DNA of 62,718 bases from an uncultured Corynebacterium sp. (GTDB lineage Bacteria > Actinomycetota > Actinomycetes > Mycobacteriales > Mycobacteriaceae). Below the pieces are notes generated by a model. The model was not told the DNA's origin. It searched no databases and was given only the letters and a program-made list of their open reading frames with translations. Below, piece after piece: positions 8,154 through 16,249 of this stretch (position 1 is the stretch's first letter; each line of letters begins with the position of its first letter). The DNA lies in assembly GCF_946222985.1 (NCBI RefSeq), contig NZ_CAMIFY010000010.1:1-62718 (forward strand), given 5' to 3'. Both the position numbers and the translations under genes were made by a program.

Positions 8154-9371
8154 CTAGACGACCTCGCCCTTGCCGACGGCGACGACGCCACCGGGGCTGA
8201 TCTTGAAGCGCTGCGAATCGCGCTCGTGATCGACGCCGATGATCTCGCCGTCGCCGACGACGACGTTCTTGTCCAGGATCGCGTGGCGCACCACGGCACC
8301 GCGTCCGATGCGCACCCCCGGGAACAGCACCGATCCCTCGACCGTCGCACCGTCCTCGACGATGACGTTGGTGCTCAGCACCGAATTGCGGACCGTGCCA
8401 CCGGAGACGATGGTGCCGGCGCCGACCATGGACGCCTGCGCGATGCCGCCCTGCACGAACTTCGCCGGCGGCAGGTTCTCGTCCGCGAACGTGTGGATCG
8501 GCCACTTCTTGTTGTAGAGGTTGAACACCGGGTGGACCGAAATCAGGTCCATGTTCGCCTCGTAGAAGGCGTCGATGGTGCCGACGTCTCGCCAGTAGCC
8601 CTTGTCGCGCTCGGTCTCGCCCGCGACGTAGTTCTCCTTGAAGTCGTAGACGTAGGCCTCGCCCTCCTCCACCAGCATGGGGATGATGTCGCCGCCCATG
8701 TCGTGGTCCGAGTCCTCGTTCTCCGAGTCACGCTTGATGGCGTCGACCAGGGCCTCCGTGGTGAACACGTAATTGCCCATCGACGCGAACGTGGCATCGG
8801 GGTCATCCGGGGTGCCCGGCGGGTCCGCCGGCTTCTCCAGGAAGCTGGTGATGCGGTTGTTCTCGTCGGAGTCGATGCAACCGAAGGCCGTGGCCTCCTT
8901 GCGGGGCACGCGAATGCCCGCGACGGTGACGCCGGCGCCGGACTCGATGTGCGCGCGCACCATCTGCTCCGGATCCATGCGGTAGACGTGGTCGGCGCCG
9001 AAAACGATGACGTGCTCGGGGGCCTCGTCGTAGACGAGGTTGAGGGACTGCAGGATCGCGTCGGCCGACCCCATGAACCAGCGCTTGCCCAGTCGCTGCT
9101 GCGCCGGCACCGGGGTGACGTACTGGCCGGTGATGCCGGACAGCTGCCACGCCTGCGAAATGTGACGGTCGAGCGAATGGGACTTGTACTGGGTCAACAC
9201 GCAGATTTTCACGTAACCCGCGTTGACGAGGTTCGACAGCACGAAGTCGATGAGACGGTAGCTCCCGCCGAACGGGACCGCGGGCTTGGCCCGGTCCGCG
9301 GTCAGCGGAAACAGGCGTTTGCCCTCGCCGCCGGCGAGAACGATGGACAGGACATGTGGTTGACTCCTCAC
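8154..9371 (-). CDS. glgC: Glucose-1-phosphate adenylyltransferase
   Basis: Makes ADP-glucose from ATP and glucose-1-phosphate, the first committed step of glycogen and alpha-glucan synthesis. About 405 residues with the nucleotidyltransferase domain ('LAGGEGKRLFPLT', 'RLIDFVLSN', 'VIVFGADHVYRMD', 'FLEKPADPPGTP') and a C-terminal left-handed beta helix of hexapeptide repeats. It matches C. glutamicum GlgC closely throughout. The start is uncertain: GTG 9371 fits a TATAGAT -10 element (9386-9380) for a leaderless mRNA, while TTG 9380 would add three residues. Divergent from glgA. Confidence 0.95.
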   Translation of the reverse strand: MRSQPHVLSIVLAGGEGKRLFPLTADRAKPAVPFGGSYRLIDFVLSNLVNAGYVKICVLTQYKSHSLDRHISQAWQLSGITGQYVTPVPAQQRLGKRWFMGSADAILQSLNLVYDEAPEHVIVFGADHVYRMDPEQMVRAHIESGAGVTVAGIRVPRKEATAFGCIDSDENNRITSFLEKPADPPGTPDDPDATFASMGNYVFTTEALVDAIKRDSENEDSDHDMGGDIIPMLVEEGEAYVYDFKENYVAGETERDKGYWRDVGTIDAFYEANMDLISVHPVFNLYNKKWPIHTFADENLPPAKFVQGGIAQASMVGAGTIVSGGTVRNSVLSTNVIVEDGATVEGSVLFPGVRIGRGAVVRHAILDKNVVVGDGEIIGVDHERDSQRFKISPGGVVAVGKGEVV

Positions 9372-9559
9372 GTCGTCCAATCTATATGCGTTTGTCCACC
9401 TTCGCTTCCGGGGCGGCTACCCCCGGCACCTCTTCCATCCCGTCGCCCGAACCCGACGCGCCCGTGCGGGTTTCAGGGCCGCGTCGGTCCCCACCGCCGG
9501 TCCCGCCCCCGTACGGTCCACCCGGCGCCGCACCCCGGGCCGGGCACCCCGAATCCCGA

Positions 9560-9565
9560 TACGCT
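9560..9565 (+). promoter_or_regulatory. -10 element TACGCT of glgA
   Basis: TACGCT is separated by 7 nt (GGGGACC) from the glgA ATG at 9573, giving an expected leaderless or nearly leaderless transcript. The opposite strand of the same 200-nt divergent gap carries TATAGAT before glgC. Confidence 0.5.
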
Positions 9566-9572
9566 GGGGACC

Positions 9573-10769
9573 ATGCGAGTTGGAATGATGACCCGAGAGT
9601 ATCCCCCGGAAATCTACGGCGGCGCCGGCGTGCACGTCACCGAACTGACGCGTTTCATGCGGGAGCTCGACGGCGTCGACGTCGACGTCCACTGCATGGG
9701 CGCTCCCCGCGACGAGGAGGGGTGCTTCGTCCACGGCGTCGACCCGGAACTCGCCGACGCCAATCCGGCGATCAAGACGCTGTCGACGGGCCTGCGCATG
9801 GCCGACGCCGCTGCGGCGACCGACGTCGACGTCGTTCATTCCCACACCTGGTACGCGGGCCTCGGCGGGCACCTGACGGGCAAGCTCAAGGGCATCCCGC
9901 ACGTGGCCACCGCGCATTCGCTCGAGCCGCACCGCCCCTGGAAGCGAGAGCAGCTCGGCGGCGGCTACGACGTGTCGTCGTGGTCGGAGAAGAACACCAT
10001 GGAGTACGCCGACGGCGTCATCGCGGTGTCGGCGCGCATGAAGGACGCCATCCTCGAGGCGTACCCGCGCATCGAGCCGGACCGCGTCCACGTGGTGCTC
10101 AACGGCATCGACACGGGCCTGTGGTTCCCCCGCCCGACGTGGGAGGAGTCGAAGGAGGCCAACGGTTGGTCGGTCCTCGACGAGCTCGGCGTCGATCCCT
10201 CGCGTCCGATGGTCGCCTTCGTCGGCCGCATCACCCGCCAGAAGGGCGTGGGCCACCTGGTCAAGGCCGCCTCGCAGTTCGACGACGGCGTGCAGCTGGT
10301 GCTGTGCGCCGGCGCCCCGGACACCCCGGAGATCGCGGCGGAGACCGAGAAGCTGGTCACGGACCTGCAGGCCGAGCGCGACGGCGTGTTCTGGGTCAAG
10401 GACATGCTGTCGAAGGAGAAGATCCAGGAGATCCTCACCGCCGCGGATTCCTTCGTGTGCCCGTCGATCTACGAGCCGCTGGGCATCGTCAACCTCGAGG
10501 CCATGGCCTGCGGCACCGCCGTGGTCGCCTCCGACGTCGGCGGCATCCCGGAGGTCGTCGTCGACGGCGAGACCGGCGCGCTGGTGCATTACGACGAGTC
10601 GGACACCGCTGCCTTCGAGGCCGACATCGCCGCGGCGGTCAACAAGATGGTCGCCGACCGCGAGGCGGCGAAAAAGATCGGCGAGGCCGGCAAGCAGCGC
10701 GCGATCGACGTGTTCAGCTGGGAGTCCATCGCGGAGCAGACCGTCGAGGTCTACCGCTCCCTGATGTGA
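9573..10769 (+). CDS. glgA: Glycogen synthase / ADP-glucose-dependent glycosyltransferase (GT4)
   Basis: A 398-residue GT4 glucosyltransferase, the actinobacterial GlgA/GlgM type that uses ADP-glucose for maltose-1-phosphate or glycogen synthesis. 'PPEIYGGAGVHVTEL' is the N-terminal acceptor/nucleotide loop, 'AFVGRITRQKGVGHL' the inter-domain region and 'EPLGIVNLEAMACGTAVVAS' the E-x7-E motif. ATG 9573 has a TACGCT element 7 nt upstream. It is divergent from glgC, the conserved arrangement of Rv1212c-Rv1213. The next gene starts 4 nt after its stop. Confidence 0.94.
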   Translation: MRVGMMTREYPPEIYGGAGVHVTELTRFMRELDGVDVDVHCMGAPRDEEGCFVHGVDPELADANPAIKTLSTGLRMADAAAATDVDVVHSHTWYAGLGGHLTGKLKGIPHVATAHSLEPHRPWKREQLGGGYDVSSWSEKNTMEYADGVIAVSARMKDAILEAYPRIEPDRVHVVLNGIDTGLWFPRPTWEESKEANGWSVLDELGVDPSRPMVAFVGRITRQKGVGHLVKAASQFDDGVQLVLCAGAPDTPEIAAETEKLVTDLQAERDGVFWVKDMLSKEKIQEILTAADSFVCPSIYEPLGIVNLEAMACGTAVVASDVGGIPEVVVDGETGALVHYDESDTAAFEADIAAAVNKMVADREAAKKIGEAGKQRAIDVFSWESIAEQTVEVYRSLM

Positions 10770-10773
10770 TCGC

Positions 10774-11241
10774 GTGACTTCCACCGGCAGCCGGCGGGCC
10801 GCGTCCGTCTTCGTCTTCGACGGCGACTGCGGCCTGTGCGGTCGCGCCGCCAGCATGTTGGAGCGCATCACCGATTCGCGTGACGACGGCACCCGCGCCG
10901 ACGCCCGCGTCCCTTCCTTCGCCGTCATCGCGCACGGGGACTTCGACTTCGCGTCGAACGGCGTCGCGCTCGAGATCATCGAGCGCCACGCGCTGTACGT
11001 GGAATCGCGGGGTGGGCACGCGGGCAACGCGGACAAAACCGCCGATCCTCCCCCGTTCGTCGCCCTCGGCCACCGCGCGATCGGCCACGCCTTGCACGAC
11101 CACGCGCGCAGCCGGTGGTGGCGGCTGGCCGGCCGGGTCCTGCTGCATCCGCTCATGGATGCGCCGGCGGCCATCGTCTACCGCCTCGTCGCCGACAACC
11201 GGCATCGCATCGGCCCGCTGCTGCCCGGCCCGCGCCACTAA
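10774..11241 (+). CDS. DCC-family (DUF393) thiol-disulfide oxidoreductase-like protein
   Basis: A 155-residue protein with the family signature 'FVFDGDCGLCGRAA' (D-x-x-C-x-x-C) near residues 14-28. DUF393 proteins are predicted thiol-disulfide oxidoreductases of unknown partner. A 40-residue insertion containing 'GGHAGNADKTADPP' interrupts the middle. GTG 10774 follows the glgA stop by 4 nt, so the two genes are probably co-translated, although no link to glycogen is known. The stop TAA (11239-11241) overlaps the TAACCT -10 element of the next gene. Confidence 0.75.
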   Translation: MTSTGSRRAASVFVFDGDCGLCGRAASMLERITDSRDDGTRADARVPSFAVIAHGDFDFASNGVALEIIERHALYVESRGGHAGNADKTADPPPFVALGHRAIGHALHDHARSRWWRLAGRVLLHPLMDAPAAIVYRLVADNRHRIGPLLPGPRH

Positions 11242-11244
11242 CCT
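11239..11244 (+). promoter_or_regulatory. -10 element TAACCT of the acetolactate decarboxylase gene
   Basis: TAACCT lies 7 nt (GGAGCGC) before GTG 11252 and coincides with the stop codon of the preceding gene. GGAG in the spacer could alternatively act as a ribosome site in a read-through transcript. Confidence 0.45.
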
Positions 11245-11251
11245 GGAGCGC

Positions 11252-12025
11252 GTGAACACGCACGCGAATTCCCCCGCCGGCCGCGGCTCCCTGCCCGCCG
11301 ATCTGCCGACCACGCGGCACACCTTCTTCCAGGTCTCCTTGATGACCGCGCTGCTCGACGGCATCTACGACGGCGAGATGTCCATCGGCGAACTGCTGGG
11401 CAAGGGCAACTTCGGCATCGGCACCTTCGACGGACTCGACGGCGAAATGGTGATCCTCGACGGCGTGTGCTGGCAACTGCGCGGCGACGGCACCGCCACC
11501 CGCGCGTCGATGTCCCAGCGCACCCCCTACGCGGTGGTGACCAACTTCGTGCCGCACATCGTCCGCGAGGCACCGGCGAACTGCATCCGCGCCGACATCA
11601 CCCCGTTCATCGACTCCGCGGTGCCCAGCGCCAACTACATGTACGCGCTGCGGATCACGGGAGAGTTCGAATGGGTGAAGCCCCGCACCGTCGTCAAGCA
11701 ATCGCGCCCGTACCCGAAGATGATCGACGCCACCGAAGCCGACGAGACCATCGACTTCGAGAACGTGCGCGGCACCATCGCGGGATTCCGCACGCCCGTG
11801 TACGAAAAGGGCATCTCCGTGCCCGGTTGCCACGTGCACTTCATCGACGACGAACGCACCGGCGGCGGACACGTGCTCGACTTCAAGCTCAAGTCCGGCA
11901 CCATCGAGATCTGCCCCGGCACGGACCTGCAACTGCGGCTGCCGCTGTCGGAGGAGTTCTCCGGCGCCGAGTTGGCGCCGGAGGACCTCGACGCGCAGAT
12001 CCACGCCACCGAGGTCAAGGACTGA
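11252..12025 (+). CDS. alsD: Acetolactate decarboxylase
   Basis: Converts (S)-2-acetolactate to (R)-acetoin, diverting pyruvate-derived acetolactate from valine/leucine synthesis to acetoin. 257 residues. The zinc ligands appear as 'HVHFIDDERTGGGH' (three His), and 'FGIGTFDGLDGEM' and 'FEWVKPRT' are conserved in AlsD/BudA. GTG 11252 is the only start that gives the normal N-terminus. No acetolactate synthase lies next to it, so it must draw on the biosynthetic pool. It converges with the methyltransferase, leaving a 7-nt gap. Confidence 0.93.
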   Translation: MNTHANSPAGRGSLPADLPTTRHTFFQVSLMTALLDGIYDGEMSIGELLGKGNFGIGTFDGLDGEMVILDGVCWQLRGDGTATRASMSQRTPYAVVTNFVPHIVREAPANCIRADITPFIDSAVPSANYMYALRITGEFEWVKPRTVVKQSRPYPKMIDATEADETIDFENVRGTIAGFRTPVYEKGISVPGCHVHFIDDERTGGGHVLDFKLKSGTIEICPGTDLQLRLPLSEEFSGAELAPEDLDAQIHATEVKD

Positions 12026-12032
12026 CCGGCGG

Positions 12033-12905
12033 CTACTTCACCTTGCCCAGGCGCGTGACGTACGCGCGGGCGGTGACCTCCATCTGATCCGGCAGGGCCG
12101 CGATGCGCTCGGCCAGCACGTCGGGGTGGATGTGGCGGGCCGAGGGGCTCATGCCGATCTGCGCGGCGATGGCGCCCTGATCGAGCATCATCGGGAACTC
12201 CACGAGCTCCGGCTCCCCCACCGGCACGAGGTGGCCCTCGGCCTGGGTGATCATGCGCTCGACCTTGCCGCGCTCGACGTCGATGATGCCCAGCGGCTGA
12301 CGCAGCTCGCCGAGGTGGCCCGTCGCCGCGGTGAGCACCACGACCTGCCCGCCCGGCTTGAGCACGCGGGCGAACTCCTCCGCGTTGCGCGGTGCGAAGA
12401 TCACGGTGATCGCGTCGACGGAACCGTCGCGGATGGGCAGGCGCGCCCACGCGTCGGCGACGACCGCGCCGACGCGCGGATGGCACTTCGCCAGGTGCTT
12501 GGCGGCCGGGACGGAGACGTCGATGCCCACGCCACGCGAACCGTCGACGCCGTCGAGGGTGTGCGCCAGGTAGTAGCCGGTGCCGGCGCCGATCTCGAGG
12601 ATGACGGGGCTGGCCTCCTCCGCGACGCAGGCGTCGTCGAGCACATCCTGGACGTTGCCCGTGACGGCCTCGACGAACGGCGCGTAATGGCCGCCGGAGA
12701 GGAACTCCTCGCGGGCCGAGATCATCTTCGCGTCATCGCCCGAGTACCGCAGGCCCGCACCACCGGCGAGGGTGACGTAGCCCTGGCGGGCGACGTCGTA
12801 GTTGTGGCCCGATTCGGACTTCAGCGTCGCCCACTCGGAGTCGCCGCATTCCAGCGGCGTCCCGTCAATGGGATCGGCGAGCACGTCGATGATGTCGGCG
12901 AGCAA
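12033..12905 (-). CDS. RlmA-type 23S rRNA (guanine-N1) methyltransferase-like protein
   Basis: A 290-residue class I methyltransferase of the RlmA group, which methylates guanine N1 in helix 35 of 23S rRNA. 'VILEIGAGTGYYLAHTL' is the SAM loop, with 'GIDVSVPAAKHLAK' and 'ITVIFAPRNAEEFARVLKPGG' after it. RlmA enzymes have an N-terminal four-ligand zinc finger. Here the region 'DPIDGTPLECG...GHNYDVARQGYVTL' keeps the surrounding sequence but only one of the usual cysteines. Start at TTG 12905, 8 nt after GAGGAG, is preferred; GTG 12914 is closer to that site. No signal peptide. Confidence 0.78.
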   Translation of the reverse strand: MLADIIDVLADPIDGTPLECGDSEWATLKSESGHNYDVARQGYVTLAGGAGLRYSGDDAKMISAREEFLSGGHYAPFVEAVTGNVQDVLDDACVAEEASPVILEIGAGTGYYLAHTLDGVDGSRGVGIDVSVPAAKHLAKCHPRVGAVVADAWARLPIRDGSVDAITVIFAPRNAEEFARVLKPGGQVVVLTAATGHLGELRQPLGIIDVERGKVERMITQAEGHLVPVGEPELVEFPMMLDQGAIAAQIGMSPSARHIHPDVLAERIAALPDQMEVTARAYVTRLGKVK

Positions 12906-13076
12906 CCTGTTCACTCCTCGGGGATTCGTCGGGAATTTTCTCGGGCGGGCGGCGCCGGGCGGCGCAACCACGGGTCACGCGCGCGAATGGACGCGCGCGC
13001 ACTGATTGGTCGAATGGTACCGCGCCCGACCCGGGCGACCATAAAAGGGCCGCGGATGACCGTGCCCCGCAACGCA

Positions 13077-13119
13077 CCGCGCCCCGCCGACGTGGAGTCG
13101 ACGGGGCGCGGCGGAAAAA
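13077..13119. repeat. GC-rich hairpin beside an A6/T6 tract
   Basis: The arms CCGCGCCCCG (13077-13086) and CGGGGCGCGG (13102-13111) with inner complementary GAC/GTC bases form a stable hairpin in the 271-nt gap 12906-13176. A run of six A follows on the plus strand (13114-13119), which is the wrong side for a terminator of the upstream minus-strand gene. The rest of the gap shows no gene. Confidence 0.5.
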
Positions 13120-13176
13120 ACGATCGGGCGCGGCACGCGCGCCGCCTCCGCCCGAACGCGGTGGAACCGGCCTCGG

Positions 13177-13344
13177 TTAGTTGCCGACCGAAGACAGGGC
13201 GGCACCCAGCTCGGTGGCCTCGTCCGGGGTCAGCTCGACGACGAGACGCCCGCCGCCGTCAGCCGGAACGCGCATCACGATCTTCTTGCCCTCCTTCACG
13301 GCCTCCAACGGGCCATCTCCGGTACGGGGCTTCATCGCTGCCAT
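13177..13344 (-). CDS. DUF3117 small protein (Rv1211-like)
   Basis: A 55-residue protein beginning 'MAAMKPRTGDGPLEA' and containing 'KKIVMRVPADGGGRLVVELTPDEA', the whole of the conserved actinobacterial DUF3117 family. ATG 13344 has GAGGAG upstream at good spacing. It closes a minus-strand series with gpgS and folP2, the same relative position as Rv1211 next to gpgS/folP2 in M. tuberculosis. Function is not established from this sequence. Confidence 0.88.
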   Translation of the reverse strand: MAAMKPRTGDGPLEAVKEGKKIVMRVPADGGGRLVVELTPDEATELGAALSSVGN

Positions 13345-13402
13345 ATGGTCTTCTCCTCGTTCGCATCCATCGCGGGGCCTCGGTGGGCCCACGCCGATCG
13401 CG

Positions 13403-13594
13403 TCAATCGCGTCTTTCGCGCAATCGCGTGCCCGACTCCTCGTCGGCGCCGCGCCTGGTGTCCGATAATACGCGCTTTGGCTGCGACCGTGGCGGTTCCG
13501 GGTCATTGGAAAGACGGGGCACCAGCACCGCGAACACCATCCACAACACACCGATGATCAGCACATATAGACAAATTACGAGTACCTGGATCAC
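13403..13594 (-). CDS. Small single-pass membrane protein
   Basis: A 63-residue protein with one strongly hydrophobic N-terminal helix (about residues 2-24, 'VLVICLYVLIIGVLWMVFAVL') and a charged Arg/Glu/Asp-rich tail. GTG 13594 directly abuts the gpgS stop (TAG-GTG), so coupled translation is likely. The position corresponds to Rv1209, a longer membrane protein beside gpgS, but similarity is limited to the membrane part. The 3' end shows a 9-bp repeat around the TGA (CGCGATTGA then CGCGATCGG). No function can be assigned. Confidence 0.72.
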   Translation of the reverse strand: MIQVLVICLYVLIIGVLWMVFAVLVPRLSNDPEPPRSQPKRVLSDTRRGADEESGTRLRERRD

Positions 13595-14407
13595 CTATGC
13601 CCACACCCCGTCCGGGGTCGGCGCCGACAGCGGCGGACGGTCCTCGGGCAGGTCGTGTCCCGTCGCCGGGTCCAACCCCAGTTTGCGCAGCAACGTCGCC
13701 GAGACCTCCACGGCCATCGGAGCGAGTTGGGACAGCGGCCGGTTGCGGTGGCGACGGGTGCCGAGGTCGGCCTCGACGATCGAATCCGCGCCCCATGTGT
13801 CCGCCACGTCGACGAGCAAGCCGATCTCCACCCCGTAGCGGGCGGCGAACGGCAGCGCCCGCAGATCCTCCCGGCGCGCGGCGTACTCGCCGGCCAGCGG
13901 CTGCCGCAGCACGGCCAGGTCCGGTCGGAACGCGGCGAGCAGGGGGCGCGCGGTGAGCTCGGTGACGCGCCCGCCGCCGACGTCGGTCGGATGATCCCGG
14001 CGATAGTGGCCCTTGACCAGGCGCACGGATTCGTCGGAAAGCAACGGAGCGATCAGCGTGGGCACCACCGCCGGGGACGGGTCCCTCACGTCGGCGTCGA
14101 GGAACACCACGACGTCGCCGCGAGCGGCGGCGACCCCGCGCCACAGCGCCTCGCCCTTGCCCCGCCGCGGTTCCACGTCGGGCAGCACGTCGCGCCAGTT
14201 GACCACCCGCGCGCCGGCCGCCGCGGCGATCTCCGCGGTGGCGTCGGTGGAGTCGGAGTCCACGACGATGATCTCGTCGACGATGCCCGCGTCGAGGCTC
14301 GGGCGCACCGAGTCGATGACCGCGGCGACGGTGTCGGCCTCGTTGAGCGCGGGCACGACGACGGACACCGACGGCCGGGGCGCCGCATCCTCCGCCGTCT
14401 TCTTCAT
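13595..14407 (-). CDS. gpgS: Glucosyl-3-phosphoglycerate synthase (GT81)
   Basis: Transfers glucose from UDP- or ADP-glucose to 3-phosphoglycerate, the first step to glucosylglycerate and mycobacterial methylglucose lipopolysaccharides. 270 residues, shorter than the 324 of M. tuberculosis. 'VSVVVPALNEADTVAAVI' is the GT-A entry, 'IIVVDSDSTDAT' and the metal-binding 'VVFLDADVRDP' (DxD) follow, with 'LVKGHYRRD' and 'LRQPLAGEYAARRE' typical of GpgS. ATG 14407 has GAAGGAGG upstream. It lies downstream of a folP2-like gene as in mycobacteria. Confidence 0.9.
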   Translation of the reverse strand: MKKTAEDAAPRPSVSVVVPALNEADTVAAVIDSVRPSLDAGIVDEIIVVDSDSTDATAEIAAAAGARVVNWRDVLPDVEPRRGKGEALWRGVAAARGDVVVFLDADVRDPSPAVVPTLIAPLLSDESVRLVKGHYRRDHPTDVGGGRVTELTARPLLAAFRPDLAVLRQPLAGEYAARREDLRALPFAARYGVEIGLLVDVADTWGADSIVEADLGTRRHRNRPLSQLAPMAVEVSATLLRKLGLDPATGHDLPEDRPPLSAPTPDGVWA

Positions 14408-14422
14408 GGTCGCCTCCTTCGC

Positions 14423-14470
14423 GTCACCGTTCAGTCCCCCGTTCAGCCCCTTGGTCACTCCCCCGTTCAC
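14423..14470 (-). repeat. 12-bp repeats at the folP2-like stop, four in-frame TGA codons
   Basis: From the stop codon of the folP2-like gene the minus strand reads four 12-bp units: GTGAACGGGGGA, GTGACCAAGGGG, CTGAACGGGGGA, CTGAACGGTGAC (14470 to 14423). Each carries TGA at the same place, and because the period is 12 all four stops are in the frame of the gene. Confidence 0.8.
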
Positions 14471-15336
14471 TGCAGCCCCCGCACCGTCGACGACGGCCCG
14501 ACGTCGCCGCGGATAGCGCCGATCATGCGGCACACGTCGACGGTGTCGCCGACTTCGTGGACGCGGAACATCGCCACCCCGCGCCCGGCCGCCCATGCGG
14601 TGGCCGCCAGCGTCGCCGGCACCCGCCCGTCGATGCCGCGGCCGACGGTCTCGCCGACGAAGTCCTTGTTCGACAGCGCCATCAGCACCGGCCATCCGGC
14701 GTCGACCAGTTCGTCGAGTCGCCGCAGCAGCTCCAGCCCGTGGAAGGTGTTCTTGCCGAAGTCGTGGGTCGGGTCGACCAGCACCTTGTCGGCGGGCACG
14801 CCCGAGTCCACGGCCCGCTGAGCCAGCGCGGAAGTCTCGGCGATGACGTCGGCGACGACGTCGTCGTAATGCACCCGGAACGGCCGCGTGCGGGGAACGG
14901 CACCGCCGGTGTGCGAGCAGACGTAACCGACGCCGAAGTGCCCGGCGACCTCGAGCAGCTCGGGGTCGTGGCCGGCCCAGGTGTCGTTGACCAGGTCGGC
15001 GCCGGCGGCGATGGCGGCCTCGGCCACCGACGAGCGCCACGTGTCCACGCTGATCGTCACGCCCGGGTGGCGGCGGCGCACCTCGGCGATGGTGGGCACG
15101 ACGCGGTCGATCTCCTCGGCGGCGTCGACCACCGGCCCCGGCCCCGCCTTGACTCCCCCGATGTCGACGACGTCGGCGCCGGCGGCGATCACCGCGTCGA
15201 TGCGCTCCAACGCCGCGTCCTGCCCGGCGGTGGCCCCGCGGTCGTAGAAGGAGTCGGGCGTGCGGTTGATGATCGCCATCACCGCCGGCAGCGGCGTGGG
15301 CTGGAATGCGCTGCGGGTGCCGTGCGAGCCGCTCAC
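14467..15336 (-). CDS. folP2: FolP2-like dihydropteroate synthase paralogue
   Basis: A 289-residue TIM barrel of the pterin-binding family. 'MAIINRTPDSFYDRG' matches the dihydropteroate synthase N-terminal motif, and 'VSVDTW', 'VNDTWAG' and 'DPTHDFGK' follow. The hallmark 'GGESTRPG' of true FolP is replaced by 'GGVKAGPG', as in Rv1207 (FolP2), which lacks demonstrated synthase activity. It is therefore probably not a folate enzyme. GTG 15336 overlaps the upstream stop by 4 nt (GTGA), and gpgS lies 59 nt downstream. The true reaction is unknown. Confidence 0.85.
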   Translation of the reverse strand: MSGSHGTRSAFQPTPLPAVMAIINRTPDSFYDRGATAGQDAALERIDAVIAAGADVVDIGGVKAGPGPVVDAAEEIDRVVPTIAEVRRRHPGVTISVDTWRSSVAEAAIAAGADLVNDTWAGHDPELLEVAGHFGVGYVCSHTGGAVPRTRPFRVHYDDVVADVIAETSALAQRAVDSGVPADKVLVDPTHDFGKNTFHGLELLRRLDELVDAGWPVLMALSNKDFVGETVGRGIDGRVPATLAATAWAAGRGVAMFRVHEVGDTVDVCRMIGAIRGDVGPSSTVRGLQ

Positions 15337-16178
15337 CGCCCGTCCAGCAATCCGGCGTCGCCGTCGCGGTGCGCACGGGCCACCGCCCGGCGCGCCGCCT
15401 CCTCCCGGCGGTCGCGCTCCTGGCCCTCGTGGGCGGAGACGATGTGGTCGATGGCTTCCTCGATGGAGTCGGTGACCAGGAACAGGTCCATGTCCTCCGG
15501 CGAGATCATGCCCTCGGCGAGGACGCGGTCGCGGATCCAGTCGACCAGCCCGCCCCAGTACTCGCTGCCCATGAGCACCACGGGGAATCGGGTGACCTTG
15601 CCGGTCTGGACCATGACGAGCACCTCGAAGAGTTCGTCGAGGGTGCCGAAGCCGCCGGGCAGGCCGATGAACGCCTGCGAGTACTTGAGGAACATCGTCT
15701 TGCGCACGAAGAAGTAGCGGAAGTTGATGCCCAGGTCGACCCAGTCGTTGATCCCCTGCTCGTGGGGCAGTTCGATGCCCAGGCCCACGGACAGGCCGTC
15801 GGCGTCGTAGGCGCCGCGGTTGGGCGCTTCCATCAGGCCGGGGCCGCCGCCGGTGATGCAGGCGTAGCCCGCCTCGGCGATGGCCTTGCCCAGCGCGCAG
15901 CCCTGCTCGTAGTAGGGGTGGTCCTCCTTGGTGCGGGCGGAGCCGAAGACGGTGATGGCCTTGGGGATCTCCGCCAGCGCGCCGAACCCGTCGACGAATT
16001 CCGACTGGATGCGCAGCACCCGCCAGGTGTCGGTGTGCAGCCAGTCGGTGCTCTGCTGCGGGTGCAGGAGCCGGGCGTCGGTGGTCGACCGGCCGGGCTC
16101 CGTGGCGTTGTCGCGGACCACCATCGGCCCGCGCAGCTCGCGCTTGCGGTCCGGGGACGGGGTGCGGTGGGGTGCCAT
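15333..16178 (-). CDS. LOG-family protein (Rv1205-like)
   Basis: A 281-residue Rossmann-fold protein of the LOG family, cytokinin riboside 5'-monophosphate phosphoribohydrolases sometimes annotated as lysine decarboxylases. 'ITGGGPGLMEAPNRGA' and 'GLPGGFGTLDELFEV' (PGGxGT-x2-E) are the nucleotide-monophosphate and catalytic motifs. ATG 16178 has AGGAG 9 nt upstream. It lies between dapE and folP2, as Rv1205 does. The N-terminal 70 residues form an extra helical segment common in actinobacterial members. Confidence 0.87.
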   Translation of the reverse strand: MAPHRTPSPDRKRELRGPMVVRDNATEPGRSTTDARLLHPQQSTDWLHTDTWRVLRIQSEFVDGFGALAEIPKAITVFGSARTKEDHPYYEQGCALGKAIAEAGYACITGGGPGLMEAPNRGAYDADGLSVGLGIELPHEQGINDWVDLGINFRYFFVRKTMFLKYSQAFIGLPGGFGTLDELFEVLVMVQTGKVTRFPVVLMGSEYWGGLVDWIRDRVLAEGMISPEDMDLFLVTDSIEEAIDHIVSAHEGQERDRREEAARRAVARAHRDGDAGLLDGR

Positions 16179-16187
16179 GTCGTTGTT

Positions 16188-16249
16188 CTCCTGGGTGCTT
16201 TCGTGGCCGGTGTGTTTTCGTGGCCGGGGTGCTTCGAGACGGGGATGCT
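16188..16249 (-). repeat. 16-17-bp repeats directly after the dapE stop
   Basis: On the minus strand immediately after the dapE TAA: AGCATCCCCGTCTCGA (16249-16234), AGCACCCCGGCCACGA (16233-16218), AAACACACCGGCCACGA (16217-16201), then AAGCACCCAGGAG (16200-16188). The array fills the whole gap to the next gene and its last unit supplies that gene's ribosome site. Confidence 0.75.

Noticed and set aside
14467..15336. The folP2-like gene as the sulfonamide target dihydropteroate synthase
   Set aside because: The pterin/PABA signature GGESTRPG is replaced by GGVKAGPG, as in FolP2 paralogues without shown synthase activity.
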